NCBI RefSeq assembly: GCF_036555685.1 | Contig: NZ_DATBKY010000237.1 | Span: forward strand, 1 to 64,000 | Origin: Actinophytocola sp036555685 | GTDB lineage: Bacteria > Actinomycetota > Actinomycetes > Mycobacteriales > Pseudonocardiaceae | Reading direction: 5' to 3' | Length of the DNA stretch: 64,000 nt | Shown: one piece after another, positions 8,513 to 15,081 of the stretch | Layout: every line of letters starts with the position of its first letter | Numbering within the stretch: the stretch's first letter is position 1 | Program-made: the position numbers and the translations under genes | The notes under the pieces: generated by a model | Database searches by the model: none | What the model was told of the DNA's origin: nothing | What the model saw: the letters and a program-made list of their open reading frames with translations, nothing else

Positions 8513-8937
8513 GACATGTTTCCTTTCAGGGCGTCCGGAACCTGCTTGACCGTGTCCATGGTGCGTTCCGGGGTGGGGTTCATGGTGCGCAGTGTGCGGC
8601 GCCCGGTCGTGTAGAGGACGGTGCCGATGACGGCCCAGAGGACGGCCACGATCAGCGCGGCGAGCCCTTCGTCCATCACGTTCGCGAGCGCCCACCACAC
8701 GGCGATCGAGGCGAAGAGCACGGCAAGCCAGCCGGCCAGGCTGGCCCCGGCCAGCATCCCGGCGCCCTTGCTCGCCTTGGTGGCCTCGTCCTTGATCTCC
8801 GCCTTGGCGAGGGAGACCTCCTGGCGCATCAGCGTCGACAGGTCGCGGGAGACGTTGCCGAGCAACTCGCCCAGCGACACGTCCGCCACGTCGGCTTGTC
8901 TACGCGCGCTACCCGGGTCGCTGGTGGGCACGGTCAT
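8509..8937 (-). CDS. Holin-X family (DUF1469) membrane protein
   Basis: The product is 142 residues. After a helical N-terminal region with SLGELLGNVSRDLSTLMRQE come two long hydrophobic helices (about 58-85 and 92-115). The end is basic and Met-rich. This matches the actinobacterial holin-X (phage holin superfamily III/YqjE) family, which in chromosomal settings is a stress-linked membrane protein rather than a phage lysis factor. ATG 8937 overlaps the upstream stop as ATGA; a GTG at 8949 (VGEPM) is a less likely start. The middle position in a three-gene chain with both overlaps of 4 bases implies strict co-translation. Confidence 0.85.
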   Translation of the reverse strand: MTVPTSDPGSARRQADVADVSLGELLGNVSRDLSTLMRQEVSLAKAEIKDEATKASKGAGMLAGASLAGWLAVLFASIAVWWALANVMDEGLAALIVAVLWAVIGTVLYTTGRRTLRTMNPTPERTMDTVKQVPDALKGNMS

Positions 8938-9698
8938 CGGTTCACCCACCCCGACTGCGGTGGCACCGGCGGCGCCGGAGGCACTGGCGGCGGAGGCACT
9001 GGCGGCGCCGGCACGGGTGCCGTCGGCGGATAGGTCTGCTGCTCGGGATACGGCATCGGCGTCGCCGGAGTCGCGGGCGGTGGTGGCAGTGGTGCGGGGC
9101 CGGGCCCCGTGCGCCGCCCGAAGTCGGCGCCGTCCTCGCGCGCCGCGGAGTCGTCACTCGAGGCGCCGTTCCCGGTGCTGTCCTGCGATCCCGCACTTTG
9201 TGCGGCAACCGCACCGCGCGTCAGCCGTCCGACCGCCACACCGGCCAGGGCCGCGCCGAGGAGGAACGCAGCCGGCTTGCGTCTCGCGAACCGCCGCACC
9301 TCGTCGAGCACCGCGCCCGGGTCCCGGTGCTCGAGCCAGGACGCCACACCACGGGTCTTGTCGGCCGCCTGGCGCGCCATCTCGGACGCCATTCCTTCTT
9401 CGCCGGCCCGCTCGGACATCTGGTGCAATTGGTCGGCGAGCTTGTGCAAGCCGTCGGCCGCGCGCTGCTGGCCCTGGCGGGCCTGGTCGCTGAGCTGGTT
9501 CCTGCTCTCGTGCAACAGGTTGCGCGCCTGCTGCGTCGTCTCGGAGGTGACCCTGCTCGCCTGCTCGCCCACCGTGCCGGCCACCGCACTGCCTCGGTCC
9601 GTCGCTGTCCGGGCGACATCCGCCGCCTCGTCGCGCGCCACGTCGGGCGCGGACCGCCCTGTTTGCGGTGACATCGGGTCACCATGTTGCTGAGTCAT
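8934..9698 (-). CDS. LEA/apolipoprotein-like helical protein with Pro-rich tail
   Basis: The product is 254 residues. Residues 20-115 are Ala/Gln/Arg-rich amphipathic helix without hydrophobic core (TTQQARNLLHESRNQLSDQA), like late-embryogenesis-type proteins. A hydrophobic stretch at about 142-157 (AAFLLGAALAGVAVGRL) may anchor it. Residues from about 205 onward are proline-rich (PAPLPPPPATPATP, then VPAPPVPPPP). GGAGG stands 4 bases before the ATG, making this the promoter-proximal gene of the DUF3618 operon. Upstream, AT-rich DNA at 9699-9790 contains GGGTAT on the minus strand, the usual -10 of SigB/SigH-type stress promoters, but no convincing -35. Confidence 0.8.
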   Translation of the reverse strand: MTQQHGDPMSPQTGRSAPDVARDEAADVARTATDRGSAVAGTVGEQASRVTSETTQQARNLLHESRNQLSDQARQGQQRAADGLHKLADQLHQMSERAGEEGMASEMARQAADKTRGVASWLEHRDPGAVLDEVRRFARRKPAAFLLGAALAGVAVGRLTRGAVAAQSAGSQDSTGNGASSDDSAAREDGADFGRRTGPGPAPLPPPPATPATPMPYPEQQTYPPTAPVPAPPVPPPPVPPAPPVPPQSGWVNR

Positions 9699-9811
9699 TT
9701 CGCCTCCACCGGAAGTCGTGTCGGGGTGGCGCGTACATACCCACGCTCAATATCGATAATCCGGAGAATTTCGGAAAACGTATTCACCGCTGGAGGGGTA
9801 AATCGTCAGAA

Positions 9812-9850
9812 ACACACGGGCGGCCGGCGAGTCGCCGGCCGCCCGTGTGT
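9812..9850 (-). terminator. Strong hairpin terminator
   Basis: A perfect 19-bp inverted repeat with a single central base: the arms are 9812-9830 and 9832-9850. It lies 11 bases beyond the stop of the helical protein gene at 9862 and upstream of the DUF3618 operon. Confidence 0.85.
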
Positions 9851-9861
9851 GCCGCAACGTG

Positions 9862-10104
9862 TCAGGTGACCGCGGGTCCGGCCTGCGCCGAGCCGGACAG
9901 CTCCCTGAGGAACTCGTGGCACTGCTTCGCCCTGGCGGAGTCCTCGGACATGACGCTGCTGAAGAACTCGGCGATGTCGTCCCGCCCGGCGTTCTTCGCG
10001 TCGCGGACGTACTGCCCGTAGTCGTGTCCCGCCTTGAGTGCGTGGTATTGCACGGAAATGAGGTCGAACGTGACGTCGTCGAAGCCCGTCTCACCTGTTG
10101 CCAT
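9862..10104 (-). CDS. Small helical protein of unknown function
   Basis: The product is 80 residues. It begins MATGETGFDDVTFDLISVQY and is largely helical with acidic and His residues (YHALKAGHDYGQYVRDAKNA, RAKQCHEFLRELSG). The spacing suggests two long helices, perhaps a dimerising ferritin-like hairpin. GAGGAG precedes the ATG by 8 bases, and the reading frame upstream of that site looks non-coding. It is monocistronic with its own strong terminator. It shares a roughly 100-base divergent promoter region with the MBL-fold gene. I do not recognise a named family. Confidence 0.75.
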   Translation of the reverse strand: MATGETGFDDVTFDLISVQYHALKAGHDYGQYVRDAKNAGRDDIAEFFSSVMSEDSARAKQCHEFLRELSGSAQAGPAVT

Positions 10105-10207
10105 GGTCAGCTCCTCTCTCCTCGGTCGCGTTCTGGTACCCGTGGCCGGCACACCTAACCCAGGTCGCGCTTCGAATGGCGCGCTCGGTGGCGGGTACGT
10201 CCGCGCG

Positions 10208-11044
10208 ATGGACATCGATGCCACCGCCGGCGGCGTACCCGACGCCTCCCTGTCGTTCATCGGTACGGCGACCACGCTGCTGCGACTCGGCGGGTTCACC
10301 GTGCTGACCGATCCCAACTTCCTGCACCTGGGGGAGTGGTCCTACTTCGGCCAGGGCCTCTTCTCCAGACGCCGCACCGAGCCCGCCATGCAGCCGGCCG
10401 ACCTGCCGCCGTTGACCGCGGTCGTGCTCTCGCACCTGCACGGCGACCACTTCGACCGCGTCGCCCGCCGCGAGCTCGACCGCGACGTGCCGATCGTCAC
10501 CACCGCGCAGGCGTCCCGCAGCTTGCGAATGTCCGGCTTCCGCAACACCGGGGCGCTGTCGACCTGGGCGACCGAGACGTTTACCGACGGCGCTGCCACG
10601 CTCACTGTCACGGCCGTGCCCGCGCGGCACACCGCGGGGCCGCTGAACCTGTTGCTACCGCAGGTGATCGGGACCGTGCTCGAGTACCGGGCGGCGGCCG
10701 GCGCGTCGCCCCTGCGGGTCTACGTCAGCGGCGACACCGTCATGCACGGCGACCTCGCCCGGATCCGCGAGCGGTTCCCGTCGCTCGACGTTGCGGTCAT
10801 CCATCTGGGCGGGACCAGGATCCTGAACGTGCTGCTGAGCATGGACCACAAGCAGGGCGTCGACCTGATCGAGCTGCTCCGCCCGGCCGTCACGGTGCCG
10901 GTCCACTACGACGACTACGGCCGGTTCACCTCGCCCGTGTCCAACTTCCTCGTCGAAGTCCGCGACCGCCTTCCCGATACACGGGTACGGCTGCCGCGCC
11001 GCGGCGACGTCATCTCCCTGCGCGCATCGGTGGCCGCCGGTTGA
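10208..11044 (+). CDS. MBL-fold metal-dependent hydrolase (UlaG-like)
   Basis: The product is 278 residues. The metallo-beta-lactamase motif is SHLHGDHFD with His76, His78, Asp80 and His81. Further ligands are probably the His in VPARHTAG, the Asp in VSGDTVMHG and the His in VPVHYDDY. The absence of a signal peptide and the FIGTATTLLRLGGFTVLTDP opening resemble UlaG/L-ascorbate-6-phosphate lactonase-type and NAPE-PLD-like hydrolases rather than true beta-lactamases. The substrate is unknown. ATG 10208 was chosen because upstream sequence is the divergent promoter; no strong ribosome site is visible and the mRNA may have a short leader. Confidence 0.85.
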   Translation: MDIDATAGGVPDASLSFIGTATTLLRLGGFTVLTDPNFLHLGEWSYFGQGLFSRRRTEPAMQPADLPPLTAVVLSHLHGDHFDRVARRELDRDVPIVTTAQASRSLRMSGFRNTGALSTWATETFTDGAATLTVTAVPARHTAGPLNLLLPQVIGTVLEYRAAAGASPLRVYVSGDTVMHGDLARIRERFPSLDVAVIHLGGTRILNVLLSMDHKQGVDLIELLRPAVTVPVHYDDYGRFTSPVSNFLVEVRDRLPDTRVRLPRRGDVISLRASVAAG

Positions 11045-11145
11045 CCCACGCGGCCCGGTGCCGCTCCGGTAAGGGAAGGCCCGCCGCCCGGTCTCGAGCC
11101 GGCCCAGCCGTACACTGAGCTGGATCTTTGCGTGATTCCTTGTCC

Positions 11146-11556
11146 ATGAGGGAGACCGAGCGGGTGCGGGCAGCGGCGCGGGTAGGCCTTTCGCGGCTCC
11201 CGCTCGTCCTGTTGCTGGTACTGCTCGGCGTCAGCGTGGCGGCACCGGCCGGCACCGGCGCTGGACTTGTCGGGCACCGTTCGGCGTCGGTCATCGCCGA
11301 GCAGGCGTCGACCGCCCCGCCGATTCACGACGATCCGCATCACGGGCTGCGGTTGTCGGCGATGGCGTTGCCGGCTCCGGCCACCGCGCTGCCGGACAGC
11401 GGGTGGGCCGTGTGCCCGCGTTCGATCGGCGATTTCCCGCCGCGCGGCAGGTCGACCCGGCCCGAGGTCGGGAGCGCCGTACCGGGCGGCGTGGCGTCGA
11501 CAGCGCGGCTGAGCCGGGCACCTCCGTCCGCATCCGCTGGACGATCCGAAGTCTGA
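11146..11556 (+). CDS. Putative exported small protein of unknown function
   Basis: ATG 11146 starts a 136-residue frame. A basic N-terminus is followed by a hydrophobic stretch (LPLVLLLVLLGVSVAAPAG) at residues 19-36, typical of a signal peptide or a single membrane anchor. The exterior part has no recognised domain and is Pro/Ser/Arg-rich at the end, where coding quality becomes doubtful. A TACACT hexamer at 11110-11115 is a plausible -10 element. An earlier in-frame start near 11128 is possible. Confidence 0.5.
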   Translation: MRETERVRAAARVGLSRLPLVLLLVLLGVSVAAPAGTGAGLVGHRSASVIAEQASTAPPIHDDPHHGLRLSAMALPAPATALPDSGWAVCPRSIGDFPPRGRSTRPEVGSAVPGGVASTARLSRAPPSASAGRSEV

Positions 11557-11720
11557 CCTGTCAGCGGCGCGCCGCACGATCCGTCGTGCGCGGCCGTTCC
11601 CCCCGCGTCGAGCCGACTTCGTCGGCTGCCTCGGTGGCGTGCACCGCCCACCGGGCCGGAGCGACGCCGCCCCACGGCAGGTCCGGCACGAGCCCCGACT
11701 CTCCCAAGAGGACTTTGTTC

Positions 11721-11900
11721 ATGTCTGCTGTCTCTGTTGCTGTGCTGGTGTTTCTGGTCGTCGCGATCGCCACCTCGGTCGGCCTCGTGACGATGATGTT
11801 CGTCAAGAACAAACCGTTCTACGGCGCGATCGGCCTGTGTCTCCTGTCCGGCCCGGGCAGCGTGCTCACGTTCGTCTATCTGGCCGTGTCCGGGGTCTGA
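11721..11900 (+). CDS. 59-residue two-helix membrane protein
   Basis: ATG 11721 is preceded by AGAGG at about 9 bases. The product has two hydrophobic helices (VAVLVFLVVAIATSVGLVTM at residues 5-24 and a second at about 33-57) separated by a short basic turn (FVKNKPFYG). This is the shape of small bacterial membrane proteins that modulate larger complexes, but no family is recognised. It lies 165 bases after the exported-protein gene and may be expressed alone. Confidence 0.6.
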   Translation: MSAVSVAVLVFLVVAIATSVGLVTMMFVKNKPFYGAIGLCLLSGPGSVLTFVYLAVSGV

Positions 11901-12095
11901 AGGCCGGTCAGATCGACACGTCCTCGAGGTACACGCGCACGTAGCGGGTGGTTCGGCCGCGGCCGCCCTCGTCGGCAAGTTCTCGCCGCAACGACCAGTG
12001 GTTTGCGAAAGGGAACCCGGTCTCCTCGTGGAACCTATGTGACAACCCTGCCGTCTGATGTCACATCGATCCGCACCCTGCACAGCGGAGGAGAC

Positions 12096-12959
12096 ATGCG
12101 AACAGCTCGACGGATCATGGTCGTCGTGTCGGCTGCCGTCCTCGGCAGCGCCGGAGTCACGGTGGGCCTCTCGGTGGTGGGAACGCCGGCCATCGCCGCG
12201 TCCGGATCGGCGGCGCCGGCCGCGACGGTCAACATGGAGGCGGTGGTCAAGGCGGCGCAGATCGACCCGCGCCGGCCCGGCACCGCGCTCACGCCGGGCG
12301 CCGAGGACAGCGTGCTCCTGGTCGAGAAGGCGCTGGCCGCCAAGAAACTGCTCGCCGCGAAGTACGTCGACGGCCACTTCGGCACCAGGACCGTCGACGC
12401 GTACGCCGCGTACCAGCGCAAGCTCGGCTACACCGGACTGGACGCATCGGGACTGCCGGGACGGACCTCGCTGCAGAAGCTGGGTGCCGGCCGGTTCTCC
12501 GTCAACCACGTGCTCACGCCCGGCAAGCGCCTGAGCTCGCACGGCGCGACGATGAACGCGCGCACCAAGGCGATGCTCGCCAAGGCGGAGGACCGGCTGG
12601 GCCGCACGCTCACGATCACGCAGGGCTCCTACAACCCCGGCGGTGACCCCAGCTCGGCGGGCACCCACGACGGTGGTGGCGTGCTGGACATCTCCGTGCG
12701 GAACATGTCGACCTCGACGCAGACGAAGGTGGTCCGCACGCTGCGCCAGGTCGGCTTCGCAGCCTGGCGGCGCACGCCGTCGCAGGGCGACTGGCCGTTC
12801 CACATCCACGCGGTGGCGATCTCCGACACGGACATGTCGCCCGCCGCGCAGCACCAGGTCGGCGACTACTACCTCGGCCGCAACGGCCTGGCCAACCGCG
12901 CACCGGACGACGGCCCGAAGGTGAGGAAGGTGACCTGGGAGGAGTTCCGGCGCGGCTGA
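12096..12959 (+). CDS. Secreted peptidoglycan-binding, M15-like peptidase
   Basis: The product is 287 residues. A signal peptide occupies residues 1-35 (RRIMVVVSAAVLGSAGVTVG, cleavage after an Ala-rich stretch). Residues about 60-125 form a peptidoglycan-binding_1 domain (KYVDGHFGTRTVDAYAAYQR, LDASGLPGRTSLQKL). The C-terminal half has the His/Asp layout of M15/VanY-like enzymes: GTHDGGGVLDISV, then WPFHIHAV. These would coordinate zinc and cleave peptide cross-links of the wall. GGAGGAG lies immediately upstream of ATG 12096. It is monocistronic and ends at a strong terminator shared with the convergent STAS gene. Confidence 0.85.
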   Translation: MRTARRIMVVVSAAVLGSAGVTVGLSVVGTPAIAASGSAAPAATVNMEAVVKAAQIDPRRPGTALTPGAEDSVLLVEKALAAKKLLAAKYVDGHFGTRTVDAYAAYQRKLGYTGLDASGLPGRTSLQKLGAGRFSVNHVLTPGKRLSSHGATMNARTKAMLAKAEDRLGRTLTITQGSYNPGGDPSSAGTHDGGGVLDISVRNMSTSTQTKVVRTLRQVGFAAWRRTPSQGDWPFHIHAVAISDTDMSPAAQHQVGDYYLGRNGLANRAPDDGPKVRKVTWEEFRRG

Positions 12960-12971
12960 CATCGCGAACGT

Positions 12972-13004
12972 GCGCCCACCGGCCGCGGCCCGGCCGGTGG
13001 GCGC
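12972..13004. terminator. Bidirectional terminator
   Basis: A perfect 14-bp inverted repeat (12972-12985 with 12991-13004) around the loop CGGCC lies between the convergent M15-like and STAS genes, 12 and 10 bases from their stop codons. Confidence 0.85.
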
Positions 13005-13014
13005 CGCCCGCGGT

Positions 13015-13386
13015 CTACCCGCCCGCGTGGAATGCCTCGTCCACGGTGGATCGAAGGGCAAGCACCCTGGCCAGGCCGGACACCTCGATCGCCCGGCGGG
13101 CGACGGGGCTGGGCACCACCCGCAGCACGCCGGCTCCGGCGGCCTCGTCGGCCGTGACGAGGTGTCGCAGACCGACCGAGCCGAGGAACGTCACGCCGGT
13201 CAGGTCCGCGACCAGCACATCGGGTTCGTTCGCCAACGCCTGGTCGAACGCGGCGCGGAAGCGTGCCTCGGTGACCAGGTCGACGTCGCCGACGATCCCG
13301 AGCACGGTCCCACGCGGGCTCGTCGACATCCGGACGCTGAGCTGGACGCACTGATCCGGTCGCTGATCCCGATCGCGGCCGGTCAT
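13015..13386 (-). CDS. STAS-domain anti-sigma factor antagonist
   Basis: The product is 123 residues, one STAS domain. It has the strand GTVLGIVGDVDLVTEARF, the phospho-site loop DLTGVTFLGSVGLRHLV (Ser of GSVGL as likely kinase target) and a C-terminal helix. Such proteins bind RsbW-type kinases and are controlled by SpoIIE-type phosphatases like the one at 2250. AGGAGG six bases before ATG 13386 fixes the start. No kinase gene adjoins it, so the partner is elsewhere. It could instead be a stand-alone STAS protein of the conservon type. Confidence 0.88.
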   Translation of the reverse strand: MTGRDRDQRPDQCVQLSVRMSTSPRGTVLGIVGDVDLVTEARFRAAFDQALANEPDVLVADLTGVTFLGSVGLRHLVTADEAAGAGVLRVVPSPVARRAIEVSGLARVLALRSTVDEAFHAGG

Positions 13387-13508
13387 GCGGAACCTCCTTT
13401 GTGGTGGCACGACACCAACCATTGCGCCACCGGTCAGCCGCCGGGGACGGGCCGGGTGGAGCCACCGCTGGACGCTTCGGCCTCGCCCGTGGGCGGGTTG
13501 CCGGAGCT

Positions 13509-14297
13509 TCAGTGTCCGCGCGGTGGCGCCGCCGGATGCGTGGCGGGCGCGTTGCCGTTGCCCGGGTCGCCGCCGTCGGCCGGATCGTCTCCGTTGCCCG
13601 GGTCACCCCCGTTGCCGTGGCCGTTTCCGGGATTGTCCGGGCGGTCGGTGGGTTTGCCGTGGGAGTCGTCGGGACGGCCGGTGTCCTTGCTCGCGGCGAT
13701 GGCGTCGCAGTACTCGTCGACGTTGTCCTCGCCGCCCGCGGCGCTGATCAGCGCCTTGAACGCGGGGCTGTCGAGGGCCTTGCCGGGGTTGTCGTCCTTG
13801 TGGGCCTCGTAAGCGTTGCACAGGCCGGCCATCGACGGGGACGGTGCGTCGCCGGACTTGCCGGCGCTGTCGCCGTTGTTGTCGCGCGAGGTGCCGGCGG
13901 GTGTGTGGGCCGGGGAGTGGACGGCCGGCGGGTGGTCGGCGGGCCGGTGCTCGGACGGGCCGTCGGAGGGGGTCAGGGCGCCGCTGGTGGACGCGAGCAC
14001 GACGCCGGTGGTGCCGGCGGCCGCGGCGAGGACGACGGCGGCCTTGACGGTGAGGATCTTCGCCAGGGTGGACTTCAGCACGTTCTGTCTCCGTGGGCTG
14101 GGGGCAGGAGTGAGCTGAGCGGCCTCGAAGGCGGCCAGCGCCGCCCGTTCCCCGGACAACTCCGCCGGGTGCGCGGGTGCGGCCGCGACGTGGAGCACGG
14201 TCGCGAGTGGCCTGTCGGCCTCGGTGGTGGCCGGGCCGCCGTCGAGCAGCTGCTCGGCGGCGTCGCGGCGTATCCGGGGTGATCGGTGGCTGCTCAT
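13509..14297 (-). CDS. Membrane protein downstream of ECF sigma (putative anti-sigma factor)
   Basis: The product is 262 residues. Residues 1-70 are a cytosolic region (SPRIRRDAAEQLLDGG, ERAALAAFEAAQL) of the kind found in short anti-sigma domains, and there is no zinc HxxxCxxC motif. One membrane helix spans about 84-103 (AAVVLAAAAGTTGVVLAS). The outer part contains a domain with two Cys (LCNAYEAHKDD, DEYCDAIAAS) that may form a disulfide. It ends in a flexible Gly/Asp/Asn/Pro tail (NPGNGHGNGGDPGNGDDP). It lies 34 bases after the ECF sigma gene, and this arrangement suggests it restrains that sigma factor, an inference from context. Confidence 0.75.
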   Translation of the reverse strand: MSSHRSPRIRRDAAEQLLDGGPATTEADRPLATVLHVAAAPAHPAELSGERAALAAFEAAQLTPAPSPRRQNVLKSTLAKILTVKAAVVLAAAAGTTGVVLASTSGALTPSDGPSEHRPADHPPAVHSPAHTPAGTSRDNNGDSAGKSGDAPSPSMAGLCNAYEAHKDDNPGKALDSPAFKALISAAGGEDNVDEYCDAIAASKDTGRPDDSHGKPTDRPDNPGNGHGNGGDPGNGDDPADGGDPGNGNAPATHPAAPPRGH

Positions 14298-14331
14298 CTC
14301 GATCTCCTTGGCGTCGTCCGCGCGGTATGTG

Positions 14332-14946
14332 TCACACCGGGTTCGGTGGTTGCAGGTGTGGGTGGTCGAGCTGGGTGGCGAGGCGGCGGAGGCCGCGCCA
14401 TGCGGCGGTGCGGACGGCGCCGGGGCGTTTGCCCATGACGCGGGCGGTGGCGTTGGTGTCCAGGCCGACGACGACGCGCAGGAGTACGGCTTCGGCCTGG
14501 TCGCGGGGGAGGGTGGCGATCAGGGCGATGGTGGCGTTGGTCGTGGTGAGGTCGAGGGCGGTTTGGGCGGTGTCGTGGGGGTCGGGAAGGTCGTGCAGGG
14601 TGTCGGTGGGCAGGGTGGTGGCGGGGCGGCGTTGGGTGTGGCGTAGGTGGTCGAGGGCGCGGTGGCGGGCGATGCGGGCGGCCCAGCCGCGGAAGCCGGC
14701 GCCTTCGTCGCGGAAGGTGTGGATGTCGCGGGCGATGTGGAGCCAGGTTTCGGAGGCGAGGTCCTCGGCGTCGCCGGGGTTGTTGGCGAGCAGTCCGCGT
14801 AGGTAGCGCAGCAGGCCGGGTTGGACCTCGCGGTAGAGCACCCGGAAGGCTTCCTGGCTACCGGCTTGGGCCGCGCGCACGGCGACGGAAAGGTCGGCCG
14901 AGGCGCCGGCCGAGAGGTCAGCCGCAGCCGGCCGCACACCTGTCAC
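14332..14946 (-). CDS. ECF-type RNA polymerase sigma factor
   Basis: The product is 204 residues. Region 2 (EAFRVLYREVQPGLLRYLRG, AEDLASETWLHIARDI, FRGWAARIARHRALDHLRH) and region 4 (TLPRDQAEAVLLRVVVGLDT, VRTAAWRGLRRLATQL) are clear. I chose GTG 14946 because GAGGTG lies about 4-9 bases upstream and residues encoded further up are proline-rich and non-coding in look. It directs transcription of a small regulon in response to an envelope signal relayed by its membrane partner. The M6 protease behind it (upstream, same strand) may or may not be a target. Confidence 0.9.
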   Translation of the reverse strand: MTGVRPAAADLSAGASADLSVAVRAAQAGSQEAFRVLYREVQPGLLRYLRGLLANNPGDAEDLASETWLHIARDIHTFRDEGAGFRGWAARIARHRALDHLRHTQRRPATTLPTDTLHDLPDPHDTAQTALDLTTTNATIALIATLPRDQAEAVLLRVVVGLDTNATARVMGKRPGAVRTAAWRGLRRLATQLDHPHLQPPNPV

Positions 14947-15081
14947 GGAACACCTCGGGGGCTCGTGTCGTGGTCGTGTGTCGTGCTCGGGTGGGGGAGG
15001 GCGACCATGGGGCGGCAGCCCTCCCCCTGTGTCAGGCGTACGAAGGCCGGTTTCCGTCACACCGGCCCGGTCGGGCAGGTG

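Noticed and set aside
8509..8937. Prophage lysis gene, because of the holin family
   Set aside because: No endolysin, integrase or structural phage gene is nearby, and the family is widespread in chromosomal stress operons.
9738..9743. SigB-type promoter (GGGTAT) before the DUF3618 operon
   Set aside because: The -10 fits, but the only GTTT upstream is about 30 bases away, so the full promoter is not supported.
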